The translations under genes and the position numbers were made by a program. Below the pieces are notes generated by a model. It did no database searches. It was not told where the DNA came from and saw only the letters and a list, made by a program, of their open reading frames with translations. From an uncultured Eubacteriales bacterium (GTDB taxonomy: Bacteria; Bacillota; Clostridia; Christensenellales; Aristaeellaceae): a stretch of 22,365 nucleotides of DNA. Location of the stretch: assembly GCA_900548125.1 (NCBI GenBank), contig URJN01000002.1, positions 1-22,365 of the forward strand, in the 5' to 3' direction. Numbering within the stretch: the stretch's first letter is position 1; each line of letters opens with the position of its first letter. This document shows positions 22,056-22,365 of this stretch, one piece after another.

Positions 22056-22365
22056 ATGGAAAAACCTTGGAGTGAGATTATGCGCTGGCTTGCCGCGGCT
22101 GTGGGCGCGGTTGTCGGGCTGTTTATGCAAATGCCGACAGCAGTCCGGCTGCTGATGCTGCTGATGGTGCTGGATTATTTCAGCGGCGTAGGCGCGGCAG
22201 CTCTGGGCAGAAGCAAAAAGAGCGACACCGGCGCATTGAGCAGCAAAGTCGGTTTCATCGGGCTGGCGCGCAAGGCGATGATTTTGGGCATTGTGCTGCT
22301 GGCGGCTGTGCTGGATCGCGTGATGGGCAGCGCGGCGTGTACGGGCGCGATTGTTTCTAGAGGAA
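22056..22365 (+). CDS. Phage-holin-family (TcdE/UtxA-like) membrane protein, 3' end cut off
   Basis: About 103 residues are visible from ATG 22056, which has GAGGAGGG four bases upstream. The pattern fits the TcdE-type holin family: an N-terminal amphipathic or membrane segment (WLAAAVGAVVGLFMQ), LLMLLMVLDYFSGVGAAA with the DYxSG-like signature, a basic loop with SSKVGFIGLARK, and another hydrophobic segment (MILGIVLLAAVLDRVMG). Such holins permit release of endolysins, toxins or other cargo. No phage structural genes or lysin are in the window, so a prophage origin cannot be judged; chromosomal single copies are common in Clostridia. The final residues (AIVSRG) diverge from the hydrophobic continuation expected in the family and end with TCTAGAGGAA at the window edge. 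Confidence 0.82.
   Translation, partial: MEKPWSEIMRWLAAAVGAVVGLFMQMPTAVRLLMLLMVLDYFSGVGAAALGRSKKSDTGALSSKVGFIGLARKAMILGIVLLAAVLDRVMGSAACTGAIVSRG

Overview
The window reads as chromosomal DNA of a moderately GC-rich, low-branching Gram-positive bacterium, most likely a Clostridia-type Firmicute. The reasons are the strong AGGAGG-type ribosome binding sites, the sigma-A-like promoters with 17-bp spacers, the Firmicute cell-envelope genes (murB, rapZ, a VanW protein, a serine-linked peptidoglycan-binding protein) and a TcdE-like holin. Coding is dense and no rRNA, tRNA, CRISPR array, transposase or integrase was seen. The species cannot be named from the sequence alone.

Layout. 1-577: 3' part of a YheO/DauR-like regulator. 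798-1829 (-): LacI-family regulator with its own promoter. 2162-7230 (-): a tight four-gene run, read from high to low coordinates: a zinc-type aspartoacylase/succinylglutamate desuccinylase-like protein, a paralogue that has lost two of three zinc ligands, a MATE exporter and an ABC exporter. 7501-9335 (+): a GT4 glycosyltransferase overlapping an AlkD-like DNA repair glycosylase, closed by a bidirectional terminator. 9381-11018 (-): secreted protein with four peptidoglycan-binding modules. 11174-11713 (-): ThpR. 11844-15029 (+): SWIM/SNF2 helicase, divergent from thpR and overlapping tail-to-tail with a degenerate DUF255/YyaL-like protein (15007-16782, -). 17177-18067 (-): rapZ. 18212-19126 (-): murB. 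19265-21735 (-): a VanW-family membrane protein followed by a small secreted protein. 22056-end (+): start of a holin-family gene.

How the genes work together. murB, the VanW protein, the peptidoglycan-binding protein and rapZ (which in other bacteria links amino-sugar supply to cell-wall precursor synthesis) give the right half an envelope theme. The left half centres on a possible export operon in which a deacylase-like pair is co-transcribed with two transporters; its substrate is unknown.

The most interesting non-coding signal is a short GC-rich double-hairpin repeat. Four copies are present, each directly 3' of a gene (YheO-like, LacI-like, rapZ, murB) and always in the same orientation relative to that gene. 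In the LacI gene the repeat appears to supply the last ten codons and the stop. Other points for a second look are the active-site-depleted paralogue beside an intact one, a 93-bp tandem duplication that copies a gene's 3' end, a helicase whose natural start looks like a non-AUG codon, and a structured non-coding stretch followed by an orphan terminator near 16.9-17.0 kb.
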